Of a stretch of DNA of 64,000 bases, positions 1-9,611 are shown in pieces. Each line of letters starts with the position of its first letter. The first letter of the stretch is position 1. The DNA is taken from NCBI RefSeq assembly GCF_000526335.1, contig NZ_JAFW01000001.1, positions 2,914,001 through 2,978,000 on the forward strand, written 5' to 3'. Source of the DNA: Arthrobacter sp. 31Y (lineage in GTDB: Bacteria > Actinomycetota > Actinomycetes > Actinomycetales > Micrococcaceae). Made by a program: the position numbers and the translations under genes. The notes below the pieces were generated by a model. The model ran no database searches, was not told where the DNA came from, and worked only from the letters and a program-made list of their open reading frames with translations.

Positions 1-359
1 AGCTGCGCGGGCGTATGGGCGGCCTGGACCAGGGCTTCCTGGATGGCTGCTGTCTTTGTTGCCTTGAGTTCGTCTGTGTCCGCCGGGAGCTTGTAGGAGT
101 CGATCACGGACTGGAAGGCGTGCTCATCGGCGTCCGCGAGACGCAAGGCCTCCACGATCAGGTGGTCGGCGGCGCTGGTGATCCGGGTGACCAGCGCGGC
201 ATGTTCCTCATATTTTGCGCCGGTGGTGTACCTGGCCACCATGGCCACCAAGGCAGCACCTTGGGCGGCATGCAGGGCTGCGGCCGCGCCTCCACCGGGG
301 GTGGGCTGACGCGAAGCAAGCCTGGAGAGGTAATCACTGATGGTTTCTGAACTGATCAT
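1..359 (-). CDS. Cyclodeaminase-like protein (formimidoyl-THF cyclodeaminase family), partial
   Basis: The first about 119 codons are present; the 3' end runs off the window. The N-terminus carries RQPTPGGGAAAA, the Pro-Thr-Pro-Gly-Gly-Gly signature of the cyclodeaminase domain that makes up the C-terminal half of animal FTCD and stand-alone bacterial proteins. The family releases ammonia from 5-formimidoyl-THF or acts on methenyl-THF. The ATG lies 3 bases after the stop of the dimethylglycine oxidase gene, so the two are translated as one operon. Because dimethylglycine oxidase makes methylene-THF, a methenyl-THF cyclohydrolase-like role in folate turnover fits better here than histidine degradation, but that is inference. 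Confidence 0.85.
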   Translation of the reverse strand, partial: MISSETISDYLSRLASRQPTPGGGAAAALHAAQGAALVAMVARYTTGAKYEEHAALVTRITSAADHLIVEALRLADADEHAFQSVIDSYKLPADTDELKATKTAAIQEALVQAAHTPAQ

Positions 360-362
360 GGA

Positions 363-3826
<3,464 letters not shown>

Positions 3827-3861
3827 GTCTCCTCCTTTAGATATATTCCTGGGTCCTGAAC

Positions 3862-3872
3862 TGATATATTAG
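3862..3872. promoter_or_regulatory. Candidate GntR operator between purU and its regulator
   Basis: TGATATATTAG lies in the divergent promoter region. Its exact reverse complement occurs at 4688-4698 in front of pdxS, and a shorter GATATATT is at 3838-3845. FCD-type GntR proteins often bind short AT-rich sites near their own gene, so this is a plausible operator. It sits about where a -35 box would be for the likely regulator -10 TATACT (3888-3893). The TAATAT core could instead be a plain -10 hexamer on the minus strand. Confidence 0.4.
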
Positions 3873-3946
3873 GATTGGGATTCAGCGTATACTGGTGACT
3901 CAGGCAGGTCAATAGCTTTTTTGGTTGTGAAGAAGGGGATGGCGCT

Positions 3947-4627
3947 GTGGCTTTTGGAACTCTGGCATTAGCCGGCGAGGACACGAAGAAGTCCTTGGCC
4001 GACATCGCCTATGAACGCCTCCGGGATCGACTCCTGATGTTGGATATCAAGCCCGGCGACCTCCTCAATGATGATCAGCTTGCCAAAGACCTGGAGATTG
4101 GCCGGACGCCAGTGCGCGAAGCACTGAAGCGCCTGGAGTTGGATCGGCTGGTTATTACGTATTCGAGGCGGGGGACGTTTGCCACCCGCGTTGAAGTAAC
4201 CGACCTTGCCTTTATCTCCGAAATTCGGGCGCAGCTGGAACCCCTTGCCGCTGCCAGGGCGGCGCGGGTTGCTTCCGCTGCCAGCAAGGAACACCTGCGC
4301 GAAGTGATGCGCGCAGTGGAGGATTTTGACGTTGACGCCGCCTCGGTGGTTGAAACCCTGCGGCTTGACGCCAGCGTTCACCGTGGAATCTATGCAGCGG
4401 CGGCGAACCCGCACCTCGAAGACATCCTGATTCGCTACGACAATCTGGCAACCCGGATCTGGTGCATGGTTTTGGATCGCTTGCCCGATCTTGAGCACCA
4501 CGTGCGTGAACACCTGGACTTGCTCAGGGCGGTCATTGACGGTGATGAGGATCAGGCTGCCGAGTTGGCCCGTGTCCACGTCAGCGGCTTCGAGCAGGCT
4601 GTGCGCCAGGCGCTTTTCGCGGCTTAG
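3947..4627 (+). CDS. GntR-family transcriptional regulator, FCD type
   Basis: The 226-residue protein has an N-terminal winged helix (about residues 18-80, including DDQLAKDLEIGRTPVREALKRLE and the RRGTFATRV wing) and a helical FCD ligand-binding domain whose Asp/His residues (for example RLDASVHRGIY) usually bind a metal that contacts a small carboxylate. The GTG at 3947 follows an AGAAGGGG site. It is divergent from purU-dmg, so control of dimethylglycine or one-carbon metabolism is the natural inference. The effector cannot be read from sequence. Confidence 0.9.
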   Translation: MAFGTLALAGEDTKKSLADIAYERLRDRLLMLDIKPGDLLNDDQLAKDLEIGRTPVREALKRLELDRLVITYSRRGTFATRVEVTDLAFISEIRAQLEPLAAARAARVASAASKEHLREVMRAVEDFDVDAASVVETLRLDASVHRGIYAAAANPHLEDILIRYDNLATRIWCMVLDRLPDLEHHVREHLDLLRAVIDGDEDQAAELARVHVSGFEQAVRQALFAA

Positions 4628-4687
4628 TTCCAGCGCTAAAACCCCTGTTGACTCCGCGCTTCAGTGATTGCATACTGAAGACTCCAT

Positions 4688-4698
4688 CTAATATATCA
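4688..4698. promoter_or_regulatory. Second copy (inverted) of the TGATATATTAG element, upstream of pdxS
   Basis: CTAATATATCA is the exact reverse complement of the 11-mer in the purU/gntR control region. Together with TTGCAT at 4668-4673 and a 15-base spacer it could contribute the pdxS -10 box (TAATAT). It may therefore be a promoter element, an operator of the neighbouring GntR protein, or both. Confidence 0.35.
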
Positions 4699-4778
4699 CC
4701 CGGATATCAGTTGCTTTCTTCCAGCCTGCGTCCGGGCGATTGTGATGCAATCACAGCCTTCAGCCCTTGGAGTATCAC

Positions 4779-5651
4779 GTGCCTACAAGACCCCTCCTTT
4801 TTGAAAACATACCGTTGACGGGCAGCAGCCGTGTTAAGCGGGGCATGGCGGAGATGCTCAAGGGCGGCGTCATCATGGACGTCGTTAACGTCGAGCAGGC
4901 CCGCATCGCTGAGGATGCCGGTGCTGTCGCTGTCATGGCGCTCGAGCGTGTCCCTGCCGATATCCGCGCCCAGGGTGGCGTGTCCCGCATGTCCGATCCG
5001 GACATGATCGATGCGATCATCGCTGCCGTGTCCATCCCGGTCATGGCCAAGGCCCGCATCGGCCACTTCGTCGAAGCCCAGGTCCTGCAGTCCCTCGGTG
5101 TTGACTACATTGACGAGTCCGAGGTCCTGACCCCGGCCGATTACATCAACCACATCGACAAGTGGAACTTCACTGTCCCGTTCGTCTGTGGCGCCACCAA
5201 CCTCGGTGAGGCCCTGCGCCGCATCAACGAGGGCGCGGCGATGATCCGCTCCAAGGGCGAAGCCGGCACCGGTGATGTTTCCAACGCCACCGGGCACATG
5301 CGCAAGATCCGTTCGGAGATCGCCAAGCTCGCCGCCCTTCCCGAGGATGAGCTGTATGTTGCTGCCAAGGAGCTGCAGGCCCCGTACGAACTGGTCAAGG
5401 AAGTTGCCGCAACCGGCAAGCTCCCCGTGGTGTTGTTCACCGCCGGTGGCATCGCTACCCCGGCCGATGCTGCGATGATGATGCAGCTTGGCGCTGACGG
5501 CGTATTCGTTGGTTCGGGTATCTTCAAGTCCGGCAACCCCGCAGAGCGTGCCGCCGCCGTCGTCAACGCCACTGCCTACTACGACGATCCTGACGTTATT
5601 GCCAAAGTCTCCCGCGGCCTCGGCGAAGCCATGGTGGGCATCAGCCAATGA
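4779..5651 (+). CDS. pdxS: Pyridoxal 5'-phosphate synthase subunit PdxS
   Basis: PdxS builds pyridoxal phosphate from ribose 5-phosphate, glyceraldehyde 3-phosphate and ammonia supplied by the glutaminase PdxT. The sequence shows the conserved core [17 protein letters not shown], the MDVVN segment with the active-site region, the [11 protein letters not shown] stretch and GEAGTGDV phosphate-binding loop, ending normally after about 290 residues. I chose GTG at 4779, preceded by TTGGAG; an in-frame TTG at 4767 is an alternative. No pdxT is visible downstream; a small coupled gene takes that place. Confidence 0.95.
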   Translation: MPTRPLLFENIPLTGSSRVKRGMAEMLKGGVIMDVVNVEQARIAEDAGAVAVMALERVPADIRAQGGVSRMSDPDMIDAIIAAVSIPVMAKARIGHFVEAQVLQSLGVDYIDESEVLTPADYINHIDKWNFTVPFVCGATNLGEALRRINEGAAMIRSKGEAGTGDVSNATGHMRKIRSEIAKLAALPEDELYVAAKELQAPYELVKEVAATGKLPVVLFTAGGIATPADAAMMMQLGADGVFVGSGIFKSGNPAERAAAVVNATAYYDDPDVIAKVSRGLGEAMVGISQ

Positions 5652-5872
5652 CGGATCTCGCTCTCGTAAAAACCATTAATGGCCGTGGCCTACGGAACGA
5701 TTGGGCTCAACTCGTCGGCCATACGGTGGAGGTGTGGTTGCTGGACCGCCACGTCCTCACCGGTGTGGTGGAGCAGGCCTCCGACGACGATTCCGTGCTC
5801 TGGATAGCGGCGGAAGGACTCTCCACCAGGAAGCTGTTCGACAAGCCCACGGGCTACCAAATCTGGGCCTGA
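5648..5872 (+). CDS. Small conserved-looking protein, unknown function
   Basis: A 74-residue protein whose ATG overlaps the pdxS stop (ATGA), implying translational coupling. The sequence ([21 protein letters not shown], then [18 protein letters not shown]) has alternating hydrophobic strands that resemble a small Sm/LSm-like or SH3-like beta barrel, but I do not recognise a family. No signal peptide or membrane segment is visible. Function unknown. Confidence 0.7.
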   Translation: MTDLALVKTINGRGLRNDWAQLVGHTVEVWLLDRHVLTGVVEQASDDDSVLWIAAEGLSTRKLFDKPTGYQIWA

Positions 5873-5987
5873 ACACCAGCCTGGGATGGGGGACTCAGCA
5901 TGTAGTTGACTACAGGGCTACTGCAGCTGTGGGGAACTATGCTCGTGGTTATTTTCCCCATTGCCGCTGTTGCCGACAGCGCGCGAT

Positions 5988-6608
5988 CTATGGGCGCTCC
6001 TTGCCCGAATGATCTTGAATATAGGACTCAGCTGCGGGCCTGGATTTAAGCCAGGGCCAGTCATCGCCGCGCTCTGCATCTCCATGGCTGACGAGCCCCA
6101 GCTCAACTCTCATCTGGTTGCGTAGGACGTGAATGAGGTCCTGGGCTTGGAACCACACGGGGTAATACGAGGTGAAAGCCTCGCGACGTTCAATAAAACT
6201 GGTCAGTTCCATCAAAGCGCCCGACACCCGTTCGGCAAGATCGGCCACCTCTTTTGATGCCACGAGCTGTACCTCGCCTAATAGCGGTTGCAGGTCGTTC
6301 TCCCAGGTTGAGAAATAGTCGATCAGTTCATCGGATATGAAGGCGTCTTCCTCCGGCGCGATCTTGTTAATCCCGTCGTAAGACAAGAACACAGCTATTG
6401 TGTCGACTTCTCGGTGCATGACTTCGGCCAAAGCCAGGTACCTTGCATAAACCGCTCTTCTGTCAGTGACCCATTGACGGTCAACCTCAGCCTGATTCCG
6501 ACTACGCTCACCCCGACGCGCGAAAATCCCTGCGAGAACAGCGCCGATGATGCCGGCAGCGAGGGTGAAGCCCCCGGTGAGGATAGGGGTAAGAATCTGG
6601 GACTCCAT
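5988..6608 (-). CDS. Hypothetical protein with one N-terminal membrane helix
   Basis: The 206-residue product has a hydrophobic helix at residues 7-29 (ILTGGFTLAAGIIGAVLAGIF) followed at once by a basic RRGERSRNQAE stretch, so the rest should face the cytoplasm. The remainder is a mostly helical domain with no catalytic motif I recognise. Similar single-helix proteins of unknown role are frequent in mobile elements. It is the first gene of the accessory island and is convergent with the small gene behind pdxS. Confidence 0.6.
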   Translation of the reverse strand: MESQILTPILTGGFTLAAGIIGAVLAGIFARRGERSRNQAEVDRQWVTDRRAVYARYLALAEVMHREVDTIAVFLSYDGINKIAPEEDAFISDELIDYFSTWENDLQPLLGEVQLVASKEVADLAERVSGALMELTSFIERREAFTSYYPVWFQAQDLIHVLRNQMRVELGLVSHGDAERGDDWPWLKSRPAAESYIQDHSGKERP

Positions 6609-6752
6609 GCTGGCAACTTTAGCTCGGCGAATTCCGCTTTCCCGAAACGGTCGTTATCGCGGGCACCCTGCTCGACCCGCTGGCTTCTGCGACACGCCGG
6701 GAAACGTGTCACCGAACTACTCGCCGAAACCACCTCGGATCCAACTTAGGAC

Positions 6753-6781
6753 GGAGGCCGCCAGTCAGGCTGACGGCCTCC
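6753..6781 (-). terminator. Hairpin behind the 36-residue peptide gene
   Basis: Twelve-base-pair stem (GGAGGCCGTCAG paired with CTGGCGGCCTCC on the minus strand, one T-G wobble) with a 5-base loop, beginning 9 bases after the stop of the small peptide gene. The following T-run is poor, so termination is likely rather than certain. Confidence 0.6.
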
Positions 6782-6789
6782 GCTCCCTG

Positions 6790-6900
6790 TTAGGGGATGT
6801 TGTGCCAGAACCAGCGGGCTACATCAACGACTAGTCGGATGATGTTGACCAGCAGGTTCCAAGCGCCCCATGGTTCCTCGCGTTTCCGTTTGGAGCTCAT
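6790..6900 (-). CDS. 36-residue cationic, Trp-rich amphipathic peptide
   Basis: An ATG at 6900 preceded by a near-ideal GGGAGGAGGT site at 7-base spacing opens a 36-codon frame. The N-terminus is charged (MSSKRKREEP); the C-terminal part, WNLLVNIIRLVVDVARWFWHNIP, shows hydrophobic residues every 3-4 positions and four tryptophans in all, typical of a membrane-binding amphipathic helix. A hairpin follows the stop and a stem-loop precedes the ribosome site, so the gene looks like a compact unit. The pattern recalls leaderless bacteriocins, toxin peptides of type I systems or small membrane regulators. No immunity or export gene is adjacent, so the role is open. Confidence 0.6.
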   Translation of the reverse strand: MSSKRKREEPWGAWNLLVNIIRLVVDVARWFWHNIP

Positions 6901-6933
6901 GCCGGCACCTCCTCCCGAAGGAACAGGCGCGGC

Positions 6934-6970
6934 CCCGTGTAACTTCAACCTGTAGTTGTAGTTACACGGG
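6934..6970 (-). other. Stem-loop in the leader of the small peptide gene
   Basis: CCCGTGTAAC (6934-6943) and GTTACACGGG (6961-6970) form a perfect 10-bp stem with a 17-base loop, 34 bases ahead of the peptide start codon. It could act on translation of the small peptide or stabilise the message. It does not fit a standard riboswitch that I know. Confidence 0.5.
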
Positions 6971-7413
6971 CAGGGCCATAAACTCAAAGTGTGGCGTTTG
7001 AGGATACGACCCTCTTACCGCACCAATGAGCGCACCGCGCTGAACAAGGACCCGAGGCCTAATTCGGGTCCATTGTTCTTTAACGGCACCCCAGGGCTTT
7101 CTGCCCTGGTTATCTAAGCGTATCGGCCGCTGTGCCCGTTTCTGTCGTTGTGCCGCAGCTGCCCAGTAGCCGCGGCCTGAGTGCAAGGGCATGGTATTGG
7201 AAGCTTCGTGCCGCTGTCTTGGAAAGCTAAAGGTTTACAAGAAGTTGGCGGTCTCAGCAACACGCACAGCCGGTGGGCCGGGCACAATGTTGCTTCCCGA
7301 TGTCTCCCCGTATGGGGCCTGCAGGCGCTTAGGTCCCTTCAGACCTCTCTAGATCGTCTGTCTAAGGAAAATCCGAAGAGCCGGCACGCCGCCGCTGCCG
7401 GCTCTTCGGCATA
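6971..7413. other. Non-coding stretch with two strong hairpins
   Basis: No convincing gene is seen between the peptide leader and the 64-residue gene. Two strong hairpins stand out: 7043-7077 (AACAAGGACCCGA pairing with TCGGGTCC-A-TTGTT, one bulge) and 7091-7109 (CCAGGGC paired with GCCCTGG, loop TTTCT, followed by TTATCT). They look like terminators or a structured RNA. The rest, about 7110-7370, shows nothing I can name. Confidence 0.4.
7373..7409 (-). terminator. Rho-independent terminator behind the 64-residue gene
   Basis: A perfect 13-bp inverted repeat (CCGAAGAGCCGGC and its complement, 11-base loop) followed on the minus strand by ATTTTCC, beginning 5 bases after the stop of the small gene at 7414-7608. 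Confidence 0.8.
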
Positions 7414-7608
7414 TCAACGAACCCGGATTCGGAAGTCGTCGCCGTGATGAACCGCCAAGACCCACCTTCGAAGGAAGTCATCCGTGGCAGGGTAGTTGAT
7501 AGCCGCGGCCTCCTGCCTGGCCACGGCCATGATCCGCTCCTTTGGCTCGCCTTCCAGTTCCCTGACTCTGGACAACATCTGTTCTACCTTGACTTCAACT
7601 GCACCCAT
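7414..7608 (-). CDS. 64-residue hypothetical protein
   Basis: ATG at 7608 follows AAAGGAGCAAGATA, a good ribosome site, and a strong terminator follows the stop, so the unit is believable. The product starts with a predicted charged helix (VEVKVEQMLSRVRELEGEPKE) and ends basic (DDFRIRVR). Codon use and base composition are less GC-biased than in the core genes around the island. I do not recognise the family. Confidence 0.6.
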   Translation of the reverse strand: MGAVEVKVEQMLSRVRELEGEPKERIMAVARQEAAAINYPATDDFLRRWVLAVHHGDDFRIRVR

Positions 7609-7950
7609 TATCTTGCTCCTTTGTCATTGCTTACCTGTGAGTGGGAACGTAACTGCGAAATCAAACCAGGGGTGGGATGCGGGCCGTGGCGGCTGAGGCG
7701 GTCCCTCGTCGTACCAGCGAAGCTCCCATTGCGGGAGCCGCGAGCTGGTGGCCCAGACGTGTTAGTAGGAGCCGCACGATGAGACGCACGCTGGGAGGGG
7801 GAGTTCTGCAACCTAGCAGCCCCCGACAGGCGTCTTATCAAGGGACCCTTTGATGAGAACCGCAGGGTTGGGCTTGGTTGAGGATTCAGGCTCGCGGGTT
7901 TCCGGCACGTCACTTGTCCCAACAATGTGTGTAACTTTCGGCGATAACTG
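7609..7950. other. Stretch without recognisable genes
   Basis: Upstream of the 64-residue gene. It contains an imperfect cruciform at 7714-7748 (CCAGC/GCTGG outside GCTCCC/GGGAGC) and a G-rich/C-rich pair near 7790-7826. Open frames on both strands have no family resemblance or ribosome sites. Probably promoter DNA plus degraded sequence. Confidence 0.4.
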
Positions 7951-8033
7951 GCTGCGTTTTTGCAGTGCTCACTCGCCAACGGAGGCATACCGAGACTGCG
8001 GAGCGGATTGCAGCGGGAGATCTGCCCGACTAG
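7951..8033 (+). pseudogene. C-terminal relic of an excisionase-like HTH gene
   Basis: The bases ending in the stop TAG at 8031-8033 encode, with one frameshift, an EAYR...TAERIAAGDLPD tail that matches the EAYRRTAERIAAGELPE end of the HTH gene at 9705-9936; the match continues through the TAGATG after the stop. The N-terminal part is missing or too diverged. It is a decayed second copy of that gene. Confidence 0.55.
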
Positions 8034-8123
8034 ATGACTACCGCGTCCGCAACCCAATTACGGCCGCGGGAACAACATTGCCAACAAGACTCCGATTGCG
8101 GACGCTTACCAGCAGGAGAGCAT

Positions 8124-8162
8124 AAAGAAAGAGCACGGACACCGGGTCCGCGCTCTTTCTTT
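8124..8162 (-). terminator. Strong terminator of the permuted tRNA transcript
   Basis: A 17-bp stem: AAAGAAAGAGC-G-CGGAC, loop CCGGT, then GTCCG-T-GCTCTTTCTTT, with one G-T wobble. The descending arm ends in the T-rich TTTCTTT. It directly follows the short hairpin behind the second tRNA. Confidence 0.85.
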
Positions 8163-8181
8163 GCACGCATTGCATGCGTGC
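8163..8181 (-). other. Short hairpin after the last tRNA half
   Basis: GCACGCAT-GCA-ATGCGTGC, a perfect 8-bp stem. It starts 3 bases after the implied junction at 8185/8184. Just at the junction, GTAGC (8184-8180) could pair with the GCTGT of the tRNA anticodon stem in the unprocessed RNA, so this region may help present the junction. Confidence 0.5.
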
Positions 8182-8184
8182 TAC

Positions 8185-8264
8185 AGGAGACAGCCGCTCT
8201 GCCACTGAGCTACATCCCCAAGTTTTGTGGAGATGAGGGGAATCGAACCCCCGCAGCGCTGTTT
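8185..8264 (-). tRNA. Circularly permuted tRNA-Arg(CCU)
   Basis: Read on the minus strand, the 3' half comes first (8264-8228) and the 5' half second (8219-8185), separated by the linker CAAAACTT. The 3' half gives 37-38 AA, ACAGC, variable GCTGC, T-arm GGGGG-TTCGATT-CCCCT, CATCTCC and A73. The 5' half gives GGGGATG, TA, D-arm GCTC-AGTGGCA-GAGC, G26, GCTGT and CTCCT. Rejoined after position 36 they form a 72-base tRNA with a 7/7 acceptor stem (one G-U), a perfect 5-bp anticodon stem GCTGT/ACAGC, loop CTCCTAA and anticodon CCU. U8, A14, G15-C48, G18G19, U33 and the T-loop are all as expected. CCA is not encoded. Confidence 0.85.
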
Positions 8265-8312
8265 TGTGAGCAGTCCGGTCGCGAACCGGCGGGGAGCTTT
8301 CTTCCCTTGCCC
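8265..8312 (-). ncRNA. Structured element X2 between the two permuted tRNAs
   Basis: The element lies between the 5' half of the Ile tRNA and the 3' half of the Arg tRNA. It folds as a three-way junction: closing helix GGGCA (8312-8308) with TGCTC (8272-8268), hairpin GGGA/TCCC (8306-8303 with 8295-8292), and hairpin CCGGT-TCGCG-ACCGG (8289-8275). It ends in CACA just before the exon. The same plan occurs in X1 at 8400-8445, with compensatory changes in the second hairpin. Confidence 0.7.
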
Positions 8313-8319
8313 TGTCCAA

Positions 8320-8399
8320 ATCAAACAAATGCTCTACCAGCTGAGCTACGCCCCCATGATTGTGGAGGCGAGGGGACTTGAACCCCCGACCTTTTGTGT
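8320..8399 (-). tRNA. Circularly permuted tRNA-Ile(GAU)
   Basis: On the minus strand the 3' half (8399-8363) precedes the 5' half (8355-8320) with the 7-base linker CAATCAT between. The 3' half reads AC, ACAAA, AGGTC, T-arm GGGGG-TTCAAGT-CCCCT, CGCCTCC, A73. The 5' half reads GGGGGCG, TA, GCTC-AGCTGGTA-GAGC, A26, TTTGT, TTGAT. Joined after position 36 they give a standard 73-base tRNA with a 7/7 acceptor stem (one G-U), anticodon stem TTTGT/ACAAA, loop TTGATAC and anticodon GAU. The tertiary-contact residues U8, A14, G15-C48, G18G19, U33, U54 and A58 are all present. Confidence 0.85.
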
Positions 8400-8445
8400 A
8401 GTGAGCAATGGGATCGTGAACCCCGGGAACTTCCTTCCTTGCCCC
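8400..8445 (-). ncRNA. Structured element X1 at the 5' end of the tRNA transcript
   Basis: It directly precedes the Ile 3' half and probably begins the transcript. The closing helix is GGGCAA (8444-8439) with TTGCTC (8408-8403). Inside are hairpin GGAA/TTCC (8438-8435 with 8429-8426) and hairpin GGGGT-TCACG-ATCCC (8424-8410). It ends CACT before the exon, equivalent to CACA in X2. Both elements also share a GAAG-A/G-AAG motif and a TC-A/G-CG loop. Confidence 0.7.
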
Positions 8446-8456
8446 ATTACTACTAA

Positions 8457-8484
8457 TAGTATCACATGTCAAGCCATTTGGCAA
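8457..8484 (-). promoter_or_regulatory. Promoter of the permuted tRNA cassette
   Basis: TTGCCA at 8484-8479, a 16-base spacer, then TACTAT at 8462-8457 with an extended TG two to four bases ahead. Transcription would start near 8450, just at element X1. A perfect TTGACA at 8472-8467 with the weaker TAATGG is an alternative. Confidence 0.6.
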
Positions 8485-8606
8485 ATTATTTCTGTAAACA
8501 GGTGTCAGCCGCACTGAGTTCCAGAGTCGAGAATCCCATTGGCTGGGAGATGGAGAGCGGAAGCGCATGGTTACGCAATTTCGGTTAAAGCTGGCACGAT
8601 CATGAC

Positions 8607-9611
8607 GTGGTTCTTTCGATCGAAACCTCTCGCGCCCTGCGTAGCCCTGACCAAGTACTTTCGCTGGTTCAAGCTGTTTACCATGCTGCATCTGAAGACG
8701 AAAGCCGATCCATCGAATGGAAGTCCGGCTACGCAGATCTCACCAGCACAGAAGCATCGTTCGCGATTGCCCGGGCCATTCTCGGTTTGGCCAACCGCCC
8801 CGCTGCCGTAGCCGCAGCAGCATTCGAAGGTGTTGGTTACGTTCTCGTCGGAGTGGAACCATCGGCGCTGAACGGACAACGAGTTCCAGACAGTGCCGAA
8901 CTATTGAATGCAATTCACCGATACACAGGTCACGGCTGGCCACACTGGGATCCTCGGACTATCACGTTCCACGGCAAAACTGTTCTTGTTGTAACAGTGG
9001 AACCTCCACGAGCTGGTGACCGGATCGCCATGCTGCAAAAGTCATTCCAAGGGGCTAAAGGCGGCATGATTCCAGAGGGAACGATTTTCGTTCGCCGCTC
9101 GGGAGCTACAGAGCGGGCCTCTCGTCTTGAACTGGACATGCTGCAGGACCGGTTGCTCAGCGGCTCTGAAGCAGAGGGCGCCGCGGCGCGCGAGTCCCAA
9201 CGGAGGAGTGAACTGCGAGGCATCATCGGAGACTTGGTACAGGCCGGGAAACGATGGGCTGAAACGATGGAAATCCTTGTTATGTCCAGCAGCGGAAACG
9301 AATGGAAGTCCCGAGATTGGGTTGAATGGGTGGACACCGATAGTGGCCGCGATATGACTCAAAATGCGCGGATCCTGGACCGGAACATCAGGACGCTTCG
9401 ACTCCACACGGATGAGGAGTTGCTCATCCAGCCTGCATTGGAAGTTCAGCGGAGAATTCAAGGTGGCAAGGCATTCAGCGCTGTTAGTTCCACAGGTGAT
9501 GTCGGCCGGGACGCGCGGATTGCGGCTTATCGAGAACTGAACATGATCAACAGGAATCTTACGGAGCTGGAATCGGCCGCAATTGAATTGCTCGCGGGCT
9601 CGCAGAAATAG
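8607..9611 (+). CDS. AlbA_2/Schlafen-type putative nucleic-acid-binding protein
   Basis: The 334-residue product has an N-terminal AlbA_2-like domain (about residues 25-175): SRSIEWKSGYADL matches the ES...EFK opening of the family, followed by ILGLANR, GVGYVLVGVE and the IPEGTIFVRRSG strand. AlbA_2 is the core fold of Schlafen proteins, some of which cut tRNA in animals; bacterial members occur as regulators and defence proteins. The C-terminal half is helical without a known domain. The GTG at 8607 is the first start in frame with a weak ribosome site. It is divergent from the permuted tRNA cassette, about 120 bases from that promoter. Confidence 0.7.
   Translation: MVLSIETSRALRSPDQVLSLVQAVYHAASEDESRSIEWKSGYADLTSTEASFAIARAILGLANRPAAVAAAAFEGVGYVLVGVEPSALNGQRVPDSAELLNAIHRYTGHGWPHWDPRTITFHGKTVLVVTVEPPRAGDRIAMLQKSFQGAKGGMIPEGTIFVRRSGATERASRLELDMLQDRLLSGSEAEGAAARESQRRSELRGIIGDLVQAGKRWAETMEILVMSSSGNEWKSRDWVEWVDTDSGRDMTQNARILDRNIRTLRLHTDEELLIQPALEVQRRIQGGKAFSAVSSTGDVGRDARIAAYRELNMINRNLTELESAAIELLAGSQK

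Noticed and set aside
4707..5648. Long minus-strand frame opposite pdxS
   Set aside because: Shadow of a high-GC gene; Asp/Gly/His-biased composition and no domain.
8185..8399. Reading the tRNA halves in linear order as one split tRNA (Ile 5' half, X2 as intron, Arg 3' half)
   Set aside because: Acceptor pairing has a mismatch at 6-67 and the anticodon stem fails at 27-43, whereas the permuted pairs are perfect.
8265..8445. Group I intron in permuted exon order
   Set aside because: Only about 50 bases separate the exons, far below the size of a group I core, and no P3-P8/P7 signature or 3'-terminal G is seen.
8038..8691. 217-codon minus-strand open frame across the tRNA cassette
   Set aside because: It runs through both tRNAs and the terminator, has no family resemblance and no ribosome site.
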